Positions 11,920 to 22,849 of a stretch of 64,000 nt of DNA are shown here, in pieces. The notes beneath the pieces were generated by a model. It had not been told where the DNA came from. It saw only the letters and a program-made list of their open reading frames with translations, and did not search any database. How positions within the stretch are numbered: position 1 is the stretch's first letter; each line of letters opens with the position of its first letter. The stretch comes from Hirsutella rhossiliensis (taxonomy: Eukaryota; Ascomycota; Sordariomycetes; Hypocreales; Ophiocordycipitaceae): the NCBI RefSeq assembly GCF_020360975.1, contig NW_025408688.1, positions 310,001 through 374,000 of the forward strand. Direction: 5' to 3'. Both the position numbers and the translations under genes were made by a program.

Positions 11920-12359
11920 GTACAATGGAGGCTTCGGAGGATTGAGGCTCTACGAGTGTGTAACCGTGCACAATGGCGATTCGAACGCGTTGTACCGACG
12001 CATTTTGAGGATTCGGCAGAGCTTTTGAAAGTGCTTATTTTCAGCGATTTGCCTAGGACATGCGGATCAGTATTTATGTAAGTTAATTTTTGTGGTATTC
12101 GGGATTATCAAGACACTTCTCAGAGGGCTATAAAACTATATACTACTTATTGGAGTTTTGAGGTATTTTGCAATCGCTTAGGTACACACCAAATTCACTT
12201 CGTTTAGGGATCCCTTCAAACCATTCATGAATGGCCTGAATTGGCCCAAACCCAACTTGAATCGCGAAAATTGGAGCTTGAAGATTTTGAATCGAGATCC
12301 CAAAAATTCAATTCATTTGATTCATCCTTCATTCAAAATCTTCAAAAAATTCACCTTCG
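11920..12359. other. AT-rich hAT/pogo junction with a 13 bp inverted repeat
   Basis: No gene is visible. The segment is AT-rich and contains GAAGATTTTGAAT at 12280-12292 and its exact reverse complement at 12331-12343, a 38-base loop. It may be the 3' subterminal part of the hAT element, since the pogo coding sequence resumes just after it. Confidence 0.45.
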
Positions 12360-13390
12360 TATATCACCCCTACCCACCGTTCATCATTGTTTCGGGCAAG
12401 TGCCACCTCTCGACCTGGTACGAGGACAGCGATATACCGCGAGACTGGGTGATCTCCACGTCTGATAACGGTTGGACCACAAATGAGAGAGGCCTGGAAT
12501 GGATTCGACATTTTGACAGGCACACCAAACCGCGCTCTTCGGCCAACTATCGCCTCCTCATCCTTGACGGCCATGAAAGTCACCACTCGACGGACTTCGA
12601 GCTCTACTGCAAGGGGAACAACATCGTCACGCTCTGTATGCCTCCTCATTCTTCTCATATACTCCAGCCTCTGGATGTTGGATGTTTTGGCCCGCTCAAG
12701 CAAGCGTATGGCCGGCAAATCGAGAAGAAGATGAGGGCCGGTACAAGCCACATCACCAAAGAGGACTTCTTTCCCGCGTTTTTCGCGGCATTCCAGGAGG
12801 CAATGACAGAAAGAACATCCAGTCAGGTTTTCGAGGGGCAGGAATTGCTCCGCTTGACCCTGACGCTGTGATTTCCCGCCTGGATGTGAAGCCACGGACG
12901 CCGACACCCTCGGAAGAGGGTCACGGAAGACCCGAACCCTGGGTTTCTAAGACGCCAAACAACCTGACTGAAGCGAGCTCCCAGACGGATTTTATCAAGG
13001 GGCGAATCTCTCGTCATCAGAATAGCTCGCCGACATCTATTTATGAAGCTGTCGACCGGCTTTCGAAGGGGCGCGGGAATCATGCATCAGATTGCCCTGC
13101 TTAAGTCTGAAAACCGGATCCTTCGAGAGGAGAATGAGATACTCAGCCGGCGTGGAAAGGCCAAAAGTCGCGTCTCCGAAAGGAGGGAGCATGACACTAT
13201 CCGAGGACAGGATCTGCAGGCTCAGAACGAGATGGATGCGCAGTTGAGGCAGGAAATGAGGCAAAATGGCGGTCGCAAGTCGAGGAGAGTAGTGAAGGAA
13301 CAGCGCTGTGGCGTCTGTGGCAAGACAGGACATAACGCACGAAATTGTGAGATAGTAGTGGAAATGTCTGAGGAAGACGACTCCGATTGA
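12360..13390 (+). pseudogene. pogo/Fot1-type DDE transposase, C-terminal half
   Basis: The frame picks up at PPFIIVSGKCHLSTWYED, continues TSDNGWTTNERGLEWIRHF, LLILDGHESHHST (second catalytic aspartate) and PPHSSHILQPLDVGCFGPLK (third acidic residue). A frameshift near 12815 moves to GFRGAGIAPLDPDAVISRLD, and a second near 13060 leads to a basic coiled-coil tail ending in a CCHC knuckle, CGVCGKTGHNARNC, at about 13312-13350, and the acidic end SEEDDSD. Roughly 25 residues between the first aspartate (around 5040) and this piece are missing. Together with 4509-5118 this is one transposase split by 7.2 kb of later insertions. Confidence 0.86.
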
Positions 13391-13446
13391 TTTCAAATGA
13401 TTCCAGGTGTTTTGGTTGATTTAGGGACTAGTTATATGCACAACAG
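13391..13446. repeat. LINE 3' flank and target-site repeat
   Basis: The 15 bases TTATATGCACAACAG at 13432-13446 recur exactly at 19332-19346 on the other side of the LINE. This is the expected target-site duplication. The first bases after the transposase stop are otherwise featureless. Confidence 0.65.
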
Positions 13447-13465
13447 TAGTAGTAGTAGTAGTAGT
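13445..13465 (-). repeat. (ACT)7 tail of the LINE
   Basis: Seven AGT units on + (ACT on the element strand) form the 3' tail. The same seven-unit tail ends the second LINE copy at 26563-26583, so it is an element feature. Confidence 0.85.
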
Positions 13466-13842
13466 ATTGATTACCGTCTGGGACATCCCTATAAGGGCAA
13501 AAGACGTGCTAGGCTAGGTATAGTACAAGATGGGGATGCTCGTCGGAGACCCGTCGCGCGTTCCTTACTTCTACTCCCCTATCTAGCAATTCTTGGACTC
13601 TGTGGCCGCTCGGATTCTCAGGTCCCTTCCCCCGTCAGCGGGTTCCGGGCACGGCGGCGAAGCCGTAATAGTCAGTCTTCGGTCAGAGCCGGGTGACTGA
13701 AAGCCCACGCAGTCAGCTGGGCCGTAGGCCCACAGGAGCCTACGGGCAGAAAACATAGAAAAGAGAGTTGTACATATTAGGTTGGAGGTTGCCTCGAGCT
13801 AGTGGCGGTGGCAGATCCGATCAAAGAATTCTGCCTCCGTTA
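13466..13842 (-). other. LINE 3' untranslated region
   Basis: No ORF with recognisable product. The region is shared with the second LINE copy (the GCCCTTATAGGGATGTCCC stretch near 13480-13500 recurs near 26530-26548). Confidence 0.6.
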
Positions 13843-16800
13843 CTAGCCCGAGGAACCGGTCAAATCCCTTCCTAGTGCCTGGTTGATAGCCTTGCCCGCC
13901 GTGGGGCTGGCCTTAGGCGGTGTCGAGTACCTACCTTCCGGCAGTAGAAGGTGTGTCGGTGATTTTCTCCTCCCGCAAGAGCATTCGATCCGGGCCTCTT
14001 CGTGGTTAAACCTCTCGTGGTAGTCGGCGAAGTCCCCGTGCCCGCTCCTCGCAGCGAGCAGGTGATGGAGGTGCTCTCGTTTGGTGTGCCGCTCCGGGGG
14101 CACCGAGCGAGGCCTTGAGCTCTAGGCTCTTGTAGCTGCTCGGGGCCCCGCGGCCCACCAGTCCTGGAAGTCGCGCCTGGCCGCAGCCTTGGCCTGTCTC
14201 TTGATGTTCGCGTAGGTCGGCGATCTGTCCGGACCCTCGGCCCGGCAGCCCTCCTTTGCTAGCTGGTCGGCCCGCTCGTTGCCGGCGATCCCCGTATGGC
14301 CGGGGCACCAACGCGTGCTGACATCTCCGTGTCGAGCCGCGGCCTCAGCGAACTTCTCCGCAGCCGCTTGCGACGAGATCGATGGGCTGCCTCGTATGGC
14401 TCTTATAGCCGCAGTGTTATCAAGGCAGACGACTATCGGCCACTGCTGGTCCGGGGTTCTGGGGGACCACGTGAGTGCCGCTCGAAGCCCCTCGAGGGCG
14501 CCTTCCACCTCTGCGTCGTAGACCTCAGCGAGTAGGACCCGACCGCTGCCGTAGGTCACTTCGCTGGGGCCTAGCCACACTGAGTACCCATACCCGCAGG
14601 CGCCGTCTTCGCTCTGCGAGCCGTCAGTGTAGACGATGAGGGTATCTTCAGGGCATACCCGGAGCCACGAGTGGAAGTCTCGAGCCGCCTGCGTTTTGTC
14701 TACGCCCCTGTCGGGTCGGGCTGAGGGGTGCTGGGGAGAAGTCGGGGCCTCGGGCATGGGCCGTCATTTGGTGAAGACGCAGGAGTCTCGAGGCGTGCTG
14801 CTTCTGGGCCGCGCGAGGGGCCCGCATACCGTGCCTCTTCATTAGCTCCCGGCCAGGCGTTGGGAGGATGCTCATACGGGGGGTCAAGGGGTGCCGCTCA
14901 TCTAGGGAGCGTAGACGGACCGCGGCGCGTCTCTGGGCGTCTGCGAGGAGCAGCGTGGCAGGGGGGATGCCGGTCTCTCGGTGGAGGGCCACAATCGGCA
15001 TGGTACACCAGACGGGCGCGATAGCGCGCATTGCGACGTTTAAGGTCAGCTGGATCCTATTCTTCAGGTAGGTGATCCGCGACGGAACTAAGCGGGCAGT
15101 CCCCACACAGGCCGAAGCGCCCCGGGTACCATACATGGGCGCCGTATAAAGGATCGGGAGGACGCAGGCCGTGACCGCATGCCGTGTCGACCGGGAGGAT
15201 TCCGCGCCGGGTGTTTGAGAGGTTCTGGAGGAACCCTGCGGCCGTCATCGCCTTCGCGGCCCACTTCTCCACATGCGTGCGGAATGAGAGCTTTCTGTCG
15301 TACCAGACGCCGAGCCAGCGCAGGTCCTGCTGTGGCTCCTTTCTACGGACCCGTGCCAGACCGACGGCAGGTCCCCTTTGTATCTCGGTCTCGTGAAGTG
15401 GATGACTTCTGTCTTGCCCGGGTCGAACACTACGCCATTATCGGCTCCCCACTGGATGAGCTCACCCGCGGCGTGGCCCGGGCGGCCGTCTCCTGTAGGG
15501 ACCGGCCCCGGATCAGGGTGGCCACGTCATCTGCGTAGCCGAAGCGCGAGTTCGGTTCCCCTGTCGAGTAGATGGGCACTGTATAGAGGAGGAAGAGAAT
15601 CGGGGAGGCCGGGGAGCCCTGTGGCAGCCCGCACGTCAGGGGGGTTGTCGGCGTCGTTATATCCTCGAGCCGTATTCTGGCCGATCTCTGCTCCATAAAG
15701 CAGCCTGCCCACCGGACCAGGTTTGTTGGCCAGCCCTGTTCCCGTAGGCGTAGGAGGAGCCGGTTCCGCAGAACCGTGTCAAAGGCGCCCTGTATATCCA
15801 TCGTGATTAGCGTGGCGACTTTCCCCTCGGTGAGGGCCGTCTCCGCGTCGTGGAGCAATGCTAGCGCTAGGTCGAGCGCTGAACGTTTGGGCAGGGCACC
15901 CGCATGCTGGCTGTGGATGACTCGTTGTGTGATCGCAGCCCAGGCTGGCGCCGGGCTATTAGGCGTTCGAGTCCCTTGCCGAGGCAAGCTAGGAGAAAAT
16001 CGGCCTCCAGCCTCTCGGAATAGACAGGTCCCTCTTGCCAGGCTTAGGGATCATTACGACCTCTGCTGCGCGGAAACAGGCGGGGTGGTAGCCCACGTGT
16101 AGGCAGCCTTCATATAGTTCCCTCACCGCCTCGCCGATGTGGTTCCAGACGCGACGCAGCATTCGGACCGTGATGCCGTCGATCCCCGGGAGGTGTTGCC
16201 CGTAGAGGTGCAGGCGCATGCCGCATCCGCGAGCGTGACGCTGCAGTCGAGAGTCCTCCTGGGGCCAGCACCTCTGGGGCCCAGGGGTCCGGGATGTCGT
16301 CCGCGGCCCCGCGCCTTTCTAGGATCTCGACTCGGAGCGCGTTTGCCTTTTCCGTCTGGGTCTCGAAGACCTGGTCGCCTACCTGTATAGGCGGGGCCCG
16401 GAACGGGCTCGGTTTCCTCGACCACCGCATGATCTTATAGATATCCTGGTTGCTCTCGGCGCCTTCTAGAACAGTCTGCCAGAAATGTCTCTTAGCCCGC
16501 CGTACCGCCCGGCGCAGCTCCCGCCGGGCAGTCTGGACCTCTCTGCCGTGCCCTGTGGGGTAGATCCGCCGCATAGCTCTTAGTTCGGCCGCTGCACCGC
16601 GCACTGATCGTTCCACCATGGGGTGCCTCTCGCGTTCTTCCTGGGCCGTCGGCCCGCTGCGTCGGCCGCCTCTTGGAGTAGGCGAGACAGCGCCTCGGCC
16701 AGCCTCTCCAGGCCTCTGGGCTCAACGGCCAGCCGGGGTAGTGCTGTGGCCCCAGCCCGCACAAGTTCCTCGAATCGCTTCATTTCTTCCTCGGAGCTTA

Positions 16801-17518
16801 CCCTTGGTCTAGCTATCGTCCTTGGGGAATCCGCCGGGGAGCGTAATGCTGATCGTGTAATGGTCCGAGCCGGTATGAAGGTGCTCTTCGATAAGCGCGT
16901 CCGCAGAGGGATATTGGCAAAGGCTAGATCAATGGTATTTCCGCGGGCGTGTGTGGCCTCGCCTGGCGTGGTGAGCAGTCCGAGCCCCTTGTCGGCCGCC
17001 CACTGGGCGATGTCCTTTCCGTTCCTCGCACTCCGGGCTCCAGGCTGCCAGGAGAAATGACAGGCGTTGAAGTCGCCCGCGATGAGGCATCTCTCGGGGA
17101 CGTCCTGCTGGTGGAGGAGGTAGTCGAGTGGCTCGGGTGTCTTCGCGTGTCGATAGAAGTTGATAATAAGGGTGCTGTTTACCCGGAGCCACAGGATATC
17201 ACGCGTAGGGCGGGGCAGAGTTGCTCTGCCCGTATATCTGGGTGGTTCCGGACATACGAGATCACTCTCGGGCCTGATCCGGTTCCCAGGCGCGTTCTGG
17301 GGCGAATGCGTGGAAGGAGCGGTGCGTCTGGGTCCTGCAGGCTCCGCCTTCTTTTCTATCCAAACGTTCGGTTCCTGGATGAGCACGACGTCGTAGTTTT
17401 CTGCTTCCGCTAGTCGTAGGGCTATGCTATGATAGGCCCCTATTTTGGCCACGTTGGCCTGGAGAACTCGGATCGTCCTCCTGTCGCGAGTTGTTAGTGT
17501 TGGGGGCCTATTGTTCAT
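13843..17518 (-). pseudogene. LINE ORF2: endonuclease, RT, RNase H
   Basis: Start MNNRPPTLTTRDRRTIRVLQ at 17518. The endonuclease shows LIQEPNV, GDFNACHFSW and NTIDLAFAN; its last motif is shifted near 16860. RT is spread over 16619-15430: HLPGIDGITVRML, AEVVMIPKPGKRDLS, LITMDIQGAFDTV, CGLPQGSPASPILFLLY and the catalytic FGYADDVATL near 15540. RNase H (14757-14122) has all four acidic sites: YTDGSQSE, AEVEGALEG, DNTAAI, GNERADQLA. A C-terminal H-H-C-C-like motif (RSGHGDFADYHERFNHE, then CSCGRRKSPTH) closes the protein near 13960-14060. It nicks the target and reverse-transcribes in place. At least five frameshifts disable this copy. Confidence 0.9.
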
Positions 17519-17551
17519 AGGGGTCCAGGGATACGTTTCGTCGGCGCCTCT

Positions 17552-19215
17552 TCATAGGAGACTCGGATCTGTCTTCCTGTGGTGGAGGAGCGTTGTGGAG
17601 TCTGGCGCCTGCGCGCTGGTGGGGGACAGCCGCTGGGGTCGACATTGCTGCTGCTGTTGCTGCTGCTGTTGCTGCTGCTGGTCCTGTTGCTTGCCTAGGC
17701 GGGCCTCGGCAGCTCTCATGCAGGGCGATGGGGTCGGTCCTTGGGAGGGTTGGGGGGAGGCGGTCGCCGTGGCCCGTTCGAGCTCCATATTGGCTTGCCG
17801 GTATAGCTGAGAGCCGATCTTCCTTACGGCGTACTTCTCGATCTTGGAGAGCCGCACGAGTTGGCCGTGAGAGCGCCTAGGTCTGGCAGGGCACTCCTTA
17901 TGGTCTGCCGGGAAGGGCCCGGAACAGTTCGCGCACCTCTCCGGCTGCTTGCAGTCGTTATCGCGATGGTCTTTCCCGCCGCATCGTCGGCAGGCTTGTT
18001 TTCGGTCGCAGGCGTAGCGGGGTGATAATCCCAACAGGTGTCGCACTGCGCGGCCGGGCGGTCTTGGCGATCAGTCGGGCTAGTCGGCTGGTGCCGAAGA
18101 GCCGCCATCTCCTCTGTATCGCCGCCTGAAAGGACACAATCATTGTCACAGTGGGCTGGTCGGAGCTTTCGGAGTATCTCTTAGCAATGTGCACATCAAT
18201 TGGTTCGGCACCTGTCTGGAGCTTGATCTCTTCTTTGATAGCTTGGTCATAGTCCACGGCGGCCCCCCAGATATCCGTGAGCTGCCTGGGGCAGTCGGCC
18301 ACAGCGTACGTGTGCCACTTCTGGAAGCCTTCAACCGCCACGGCCCCGAGGCGGGCCGCCCAGTCGTCCTGCCGTTCCACAAGCAGGTCCCTCGCCTCCC
18401 GGTCTGAGGCCCGTATAGCCCATCCAGTCTTAACCCGGGCGATCTGTGGCATGCGTTCTGTCCCTAGGTTGAGAGTCTTAGCTACGTGAGCTCTGATGGC
18501 ATGCCCCTGATAGCCCCATGCTGGGGACTTGTCGTCGAGCCGCACGAAGACACGCAGGTCATCTTTAGGCGGCTGGACCGGAGGCGCCTTCCGGGGCTTC
18601 GGGCCGAGGCGTGCCGGCAGGGGAGCCCTTGTCTGTGCCATCCCTTCTGGGCCATAGCGGCGTAGGTCGGTGCGGTCCCGTCTCTGCCGTGGCGGTTGTT
18701 GACATTCTGACCGGCGCGTGTGGGCGCGCCGTTGAGCGCGTCGTCCCAGTAGCTAATGAAGCCGCGCGAGAATTCCTTCGCGAAGCTGAGCTCGTGGCCC
18801 GAGTTGAACTGGGCAGCCGTCTTGTCGAAGGCGGTGCAGAATGCGCGGAAGACGGCCAGCTTTGCCTGTTGTGCTTCCATCTGGTTGGCGATAAGTCTCT
18901 CTGCCGCGTGGGCAACCGTTACTGCTGGGCCTTGAGTCTCGGGCAGGTCGTCCGGCTCGTCGGTCTCGGTTTCGTCTGCTGCGTCTCCCATTACAGCATC
19001 TGGCTGGTCGGTGTCGGTGTGGGCATTGTCGCTGTTCGTGGAGCCGAATGGAGAGTCGTCGGGTTGCTGTGCGCGTCGTGGCAACAGTAATTCGGCAAGA
19101 CCCGCGCGTGGGGCCTGCCGGAGGAGCGCTTCTCTAGCTCCTGGGGCGTTCGTGGAGTCATCGGCTCTTGTTCCTGGGGCGGCAGTCGCGCCTGGTCCGC
19201 GGGGTTGGGTGCCAT
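17552..19215 (-). pseudogene. LINE ORF1, zinc-knuckle RNA-binding protein
   Basis: The reading begins near 19215, shifts after about 20 codons, continues in the frame of QPDDSPFGSTNSDNAHTD, shifts again near 18640 to the central domain (LRVFVRLDDKSPAWGYQGHA, then WHTYAVADCPRQLTDI), and ends with three cysteine knuckles near 18050-17880 (CDTCW, CRRCGGKDHRDNDC, CANCSGPFPADHKEC). This Gag-like protein coats LINE RNA. A polyglutamine run encoded by CAG units lies near 17645-17690, just before the C-terminal tail. The protein is followed after 34 bases by ORF2. Confidence 0.85.
17645..17690 (-). repeat. CAG/CTG microsatellite within LINE ORF1
   Basis: About twelve imperfect CTG units (with CTG to TTG changes) on +, coding a glutamine tract on the minus strand. 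Other frames of the same repeat make poly-Cys and poly-Ala shadows. Confidence 0.8.
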
Positions 19216-19530
19216 CGCCGCCCTCAGCTTGCGCTGAGCGTGGTGTTAAACGCCCTTGTTAGCGGATGTGTGTTGTGTACAGCGAAGTCCTTAACAGATG
19301 GTGCCAAGAAAGTAAGAATACAAGGGAGTGCTTATATGCACAACAGGTTACGCTATGTGCACAGCAAAAAGTGGAGTAGTGTGGTTTGGTGGCGCAGGAG
19401 CGCCGATACCGCAAATTTGAACTGGCCCAAGGGCTCTTCCACCTCTGCGAAGTACGTATCGCATCTTAGTGCGATTTTTGCCCTCAAAACACCACGTATT
19501 GCAACCGGCGTCGCTTCCACCGCCAGTATT

Positions 19531-21879
19531 ATGGAGTCGGTTTATTGCCGCGAATTCGATACCAAAGAGGCTGCCCAAGCTGCCTGTCACGCCGTCGCCA
19601 AGGCCCAAGGCTTCGCCTTAGTCATACGATCGGGGAGGGCCAGCGCCTGCTATATGACTTGCTCAAAGGCAGGCGAGTATCGCGATAACACTGACCCGGG
19701 CGCCCACAAGACGAAAAGCCGGCCTAATCAGTCCACGCAGAGGTCAGGATGCCCCTTCCGCCTAACCGTTAAGAAGAGCCGTACTAGTGGCGCCTGGACC
19801 CCAGTGCCGTCTCCCTCCTCACGCGACCACGACCACCCTTTTACGCCTGCTGTCACGCACAGTGGTTATCGCGCAGAGCTCATCGCCGAGCATCACGGTC
19901 ATATCGTTGGCCTCTATAATACTGGTCTCAAGCCGTTCCAAATTGCTACCCACCTGCGCGGCCTAGCCCTCATCAAGAACCCCGACCTTAAGTTCATAAC
20001 GGGCAGCATATCCGCAACGCTATTGCTGCCTACCGCGTCAGGAGCTCGCTGGCCGCACGCCCTTCAATTCCTCTACGATCAGCTCAAGGACTTATCCCTC
20101 GGCTTCTTCTTCCGCGATACACGCGACCAGGAAGGGCGGCTGACCGGCCTCTTCATCGCACCGCGCACCGGCATTGAGCTTTGGCGGCGTTTTCCAAATA
20201 TTCTCCTTTTGGACTGCACGTACAAGACCAATAGGTTCAAGATGCCTCTTCTCAATACGTGTGGATCAACCTCAGAAAAGAAGACCTTCTCTGTAGCCTC
20301 TGTCTTCCTTAGCGGAGAGGCAGAGCCGCAATACCGCTGGGCGCTGCAATGCCTACTTGACCTAGCAGCAGAGGAAGGCATTCCATTGCCTCGGGTCATA
20401 GTCACTGACCGTGAGCTTGCCCTCATGAACGCCCTTGTTTCCTTCTCAGAGCTTGCACCAGTAATTCACTTATTATGCCGCTGGCATATCAACAAGAACG
20501 TTCTTGCCCAAAGCAAGCAATACTTTCCTAAGGCAACAAAGGACGGCAACCGCGTTATCCGTGCCCCTACATTCACGGCCTTCCTGAAAGAGTGGAACGA
20601 GCTCATCAACGCGCCTGATGAAGCTACATACGATATACGACTTCAGGCGTTCACGGCTCCAGACCATCACCCAAAGGCGGCAGTGGATTATGCGGTAAAT
20701 ACATGGCTCAAGCTCTGGAAGGATAAAATTGTGTTATATTGCGTTGACCGTCACCGTCATCTTGGCCGTACGACGACGTCTATCCTTGAGGGCATGCATG
20801 CCACGATGAAGAAGTTCCTATGGTCGTCGACAGGTGATTTGACCTCCGTTTTGCAGCGTTTCCAAGCCTTCTGGGAGCATCAGTCAGACGAGATCCTCAA
20901 TTTACAGCAGGCGGCTATACATAAGGTATCAACTTCTACCCTTCAGCCGATCTTTGCGAAAATCCGGCCAAATCTCTCTTCCTGGGCGGTACGGAAAATA
21001 GGGATCGAATTCCGTGCTGTGGGCAGAAACGTTGCTACAGATGACCGGGCACAGCAGCCGCCGCCTGGCAGTTGTGATCCTCTCCATCACTGTAGCTTTA
21101 AGTCCAGCCTTGGCTTGCCATGCCGTCACGATATCTTCAAGCGGCTCAAGGATGCCCGTGGCGCCGGCGTTGGTGCCCGTGGCGCCGGCGTTGGTGCCCG
21201 TGGCGCTATTCCTTTCGAAATGACCGACGTTGACGAGTTCTGGCATCGCGAGCGGCAGCTTCGGGGCTCGAGCCCTAACGACGCTCCACTCGATCCACTA
21301 CCCGTACGCGGTAAAGGCCGGCCAAAGGGCTCATCCAACCTCGAGAAAGGTGCCTGCAGCACAAGGCGTAAACCCTCTGCACATGAGATCGTTGAGAGGA
21401 TCGAGCGTGCCGAGGCTATAAGGCCACCGCTGTCAACAGCGCCGGCGGCACTCACAAGCACGAAAAAACACGAGGCTGACAGCAAGGCTGGCGGCAAAGG
21501 CAGGGGCAGGGGCAGCAGCACCGCTGTTAACGCCGCCGATGTGACGAGGCAGGCGTTGGAATACATTTACGCTAATGGCGACTCATACGAGCCAGGCACA
21601 GAGATGCCACGGGCATATCAGCGGCACCGCACGCCTGACTCTGACAATGAGCTTGCCGGCGCAGGCGAGACGCAGGGCACAATTCACTGTTATCAGGCCA
21701 CGCAGCAGGCTACGCAGTGGAATACGCAGCGGATTACGATGCCTTCAACCCATCGCGGTCACAAAGAAGAGGATACAGAGGATGAAGATGACCCCCTAGC
21801 CGATTTTGATATGATGGACGAGGAGATGGAGGAAGAGGAGTGTTTAAGGGAGGAATTACATAAGGAAGGCCTCTTATAG
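19531..21879 (+). CDS. MULE (Mutator-like) transposase, long open frame
   Basis: This is the longest intact frame in the window. It is open from 19168, but MESVYCREFDTKEAAQAACH at 19531 is the likely start, because the 121 codons upstream cover the LINE flank. Residues 1-110 resemble a FAR1-type DNA-binding domain (CPFRLTVKKSRTSGAW). The MULE core follows: FPNILLLDCTYKTNRFKMPL, PRVIVTDRELALMNAL and LLCRWHINKNVLAQSK carry the expected acidic and CxxH positions. A SWIM-like motif is present at about 21080-21130 (HHCSFKSSLGLPCRHDIF), with its first CxC reduced to HC. The tail contains a 21 bp tandem repeat and an acidic end. No terminal inverted repeats were identified. Confidence 0.88.
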   Translation: MESVYCREFDTKEAAQAACHAVAKAQGFALVIRSGRASACYMTCSKAGEYRDNTDPGAHKTKSRPNQSTQRSGCPFRLTVKKSRTSGAWTPVPSPSSRDHDHPFTPAVTHSGYRAELIAEHHGHIVGLYNTGLKPFQIATHLRGLALIKNPDLKFITGSISATLLLPTASGARWPHALQFLYDQLKDLSLGFFFRDTRDQEGRLTGLFIAPRTGIELWRRFPNILLLDCTYKTNRFKMPLLNTCGSTSEKKTFSVASVFLSGEAEPQYRWALQCLLDLAAEEGIPLPRVIVTDRELALMNALVSFSELAPVIHLLCRWHINKNVLAQSKQYFPKATKDGNRVIRAPTFTAFLKEWNELINAPDEATYDIRLQAFTAPDHHPKAAVDYAVNTWLKLWKDKIVLYCVDRHRHLGRTTTSILEGMHATMKKFLWSSTGDLTSVLQRFQAFWEHQSDEILNLQQAAIHKVSTSTLQPIFAKIRPNLSSWAVRKIGIEFRAVGRNVATDDRAQQPPPGSCDPLHHCSFKSSLGLPCRHDIFKRLKDARGAGVGARGAGVGARGAIPFEMTDVDEFWHRERQLRGSSPNDAPLDPLPVRGKGRPKGSSNLEKGACSTRRKPSAHEIVERIERAEAIRPPLSTAPAALTSTKKHEADSKAGGKGRGRGSSTAVNAADVTRQALEYIYANGDSYEPGTEMPRAYQRHRTPDSDNELAGAGETQGTIHCYQATQQATQWNTQRITMPSTHRGHKEEDTEDEDDPLADFDMMDEEMEEEECLREELHKEGLL
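21166..21215 (+). repeat. 21 bp tandem repeat within the MULE ORF
   Basis: A unit encoding RGAGVGA is repeated about 2.5 times (GGCGCCGGCGTTGGTGCCCGT). It adds a Gly/Ala linker after the SWIM-like motif. Confidence 0.85.
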
Positions 21880-21949
21880 CTACCGTCATTGCCATCGCCT
21901 TTTAATTGACGAAAGGACGCTCCGTACGACTCTAAGAATGTGCCTCTAC
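21880..21949. other. MULE 3' flank
   Basis: Short AT-richer stretch with no gene, between the MULE stop codon and the truncated end of Helitron H3. Confidence 0.4.
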
Positions 21950-22845
21950 TGTATGTATTGATGCATCTCGGCCAGCTTCAATTTGCCGCATCAACTTACA
22001 GCTGGCCTTGCTTGAGCGCGCCTTTAGGTCACGGCACGATGAATCAGGTCGAGCTGGCGGCACAGTATCAGGAAAGCAATCGCTTACTTCCGGTTCAATG
22101 TCAACCGTGCCACCAGATCTTTGCCAGTCTCAAGGAAAGTAGTTAATGGGCCGAGGCGAACTTCCACACTGGGTTCTGCGTCGCCTACCGTCTCTTCCAA
22201 GTCCGCCCCCGGCCCCCCGCCATTTGGATGTCCCCGTCCCCGAAACCGGTGAGCATGCTTCGCGCCGCTGCACACGATCGGTTCCATGGGCCGCGGCTAT
22301 GTTTTGTATGCCCTGGATCAATTTCACCCTCTCTTTGGAGGCACATGTCTGCTGGGACTTTATAGCCTTAACCTGATCCTGTGGCGGTACTGCGGCCCCG
22401 GAAATCACTCGCCCTGGCATGTTTATCCGCCTCTCCCCACGTTCGAGCATTGCGGTGGCCTGGAGCTCGGCCGTTGAGCATAGCGCTGATTGCTGGACGC
22501 GGCCGAGTTGCTGCATCATTGCTGTAAGTTCCGGCGATCCCGCCGTGATCTGGTTCGCGTCGGCTGCACTTCTAATGACGTCGATGAGACGCGTAGCGTT
22601 TCCGACGTCCCTGGATTGGTACACTGATGCGGTCTCTTCGTCCGCCTGACCCCCTCCCGCCTCGTCGACCTCCTCGACATGTGCGCCCGTGTGATCTCCG
22701 CCGCCGGATGATGCTGTCCATTGCTTGGCATCGCGCCTGGCGTCTTCGGCCGACCGCCGAAGCAATTGCACGTTATCGACGAGGCACGAGATTCTCCGGG
22801 GCAGCAGCCCTCGTGCCCGCACCCATATGTCGTTGATCCTCTTAC
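21950..22845 (-). pseudogene. Helitron H3 helicase-linker fragment
   Basis: The frame reads ISCLVDNVQLLRRSAEDAR, then NATRLIDVIRSAAD and QQSALCSTAELQATAM, nearly colinear with 54890-55400 of Helitron H1. It goes on to VRLGPLTTFLETGKDLVARL and, past a stop, IAFLILCRQLDLI, which in H1 directly precedes the Walker A motif of the PIF1-like helicase. The piece is cut before the ATPase core and cannot be active. Similarity to H1 is high, so H3 belongs to the same family. Confidence 0.8.
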
Positions 22846-22849
22846 TCCG

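Larger units (their letters stand above)
13447..19331 (-). mobile_element. Tad1-type LINE, nearly full length
   Basis: Read on the minus strand, this 5.9 kb element has ORF1 with zinc knuckles, ORF2 with apurinic-type endonuclease, RT, RNase H and a terminal CCHC-like motif, and a 3' end in a microsatellite (seven ACT units, 13445-13465) in place of poly(A). It is bounded by TTATATGCACAACAG on both sides. Several frameshifts break both ORFs. A truncated second copy in the opposite orientation lies at 25999-26583. Confidence 0.93.

Noticed and set aside
12329..12907. 192-codon minus ORF
   Set aside because: Antisense to the pogo DDE core, no domain of its own.
17445..17810. Plus-strand ORF with a polycysteine run
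   Set aside because: Shadow of the CAG repeat in LINE ORF1 on the other strand.
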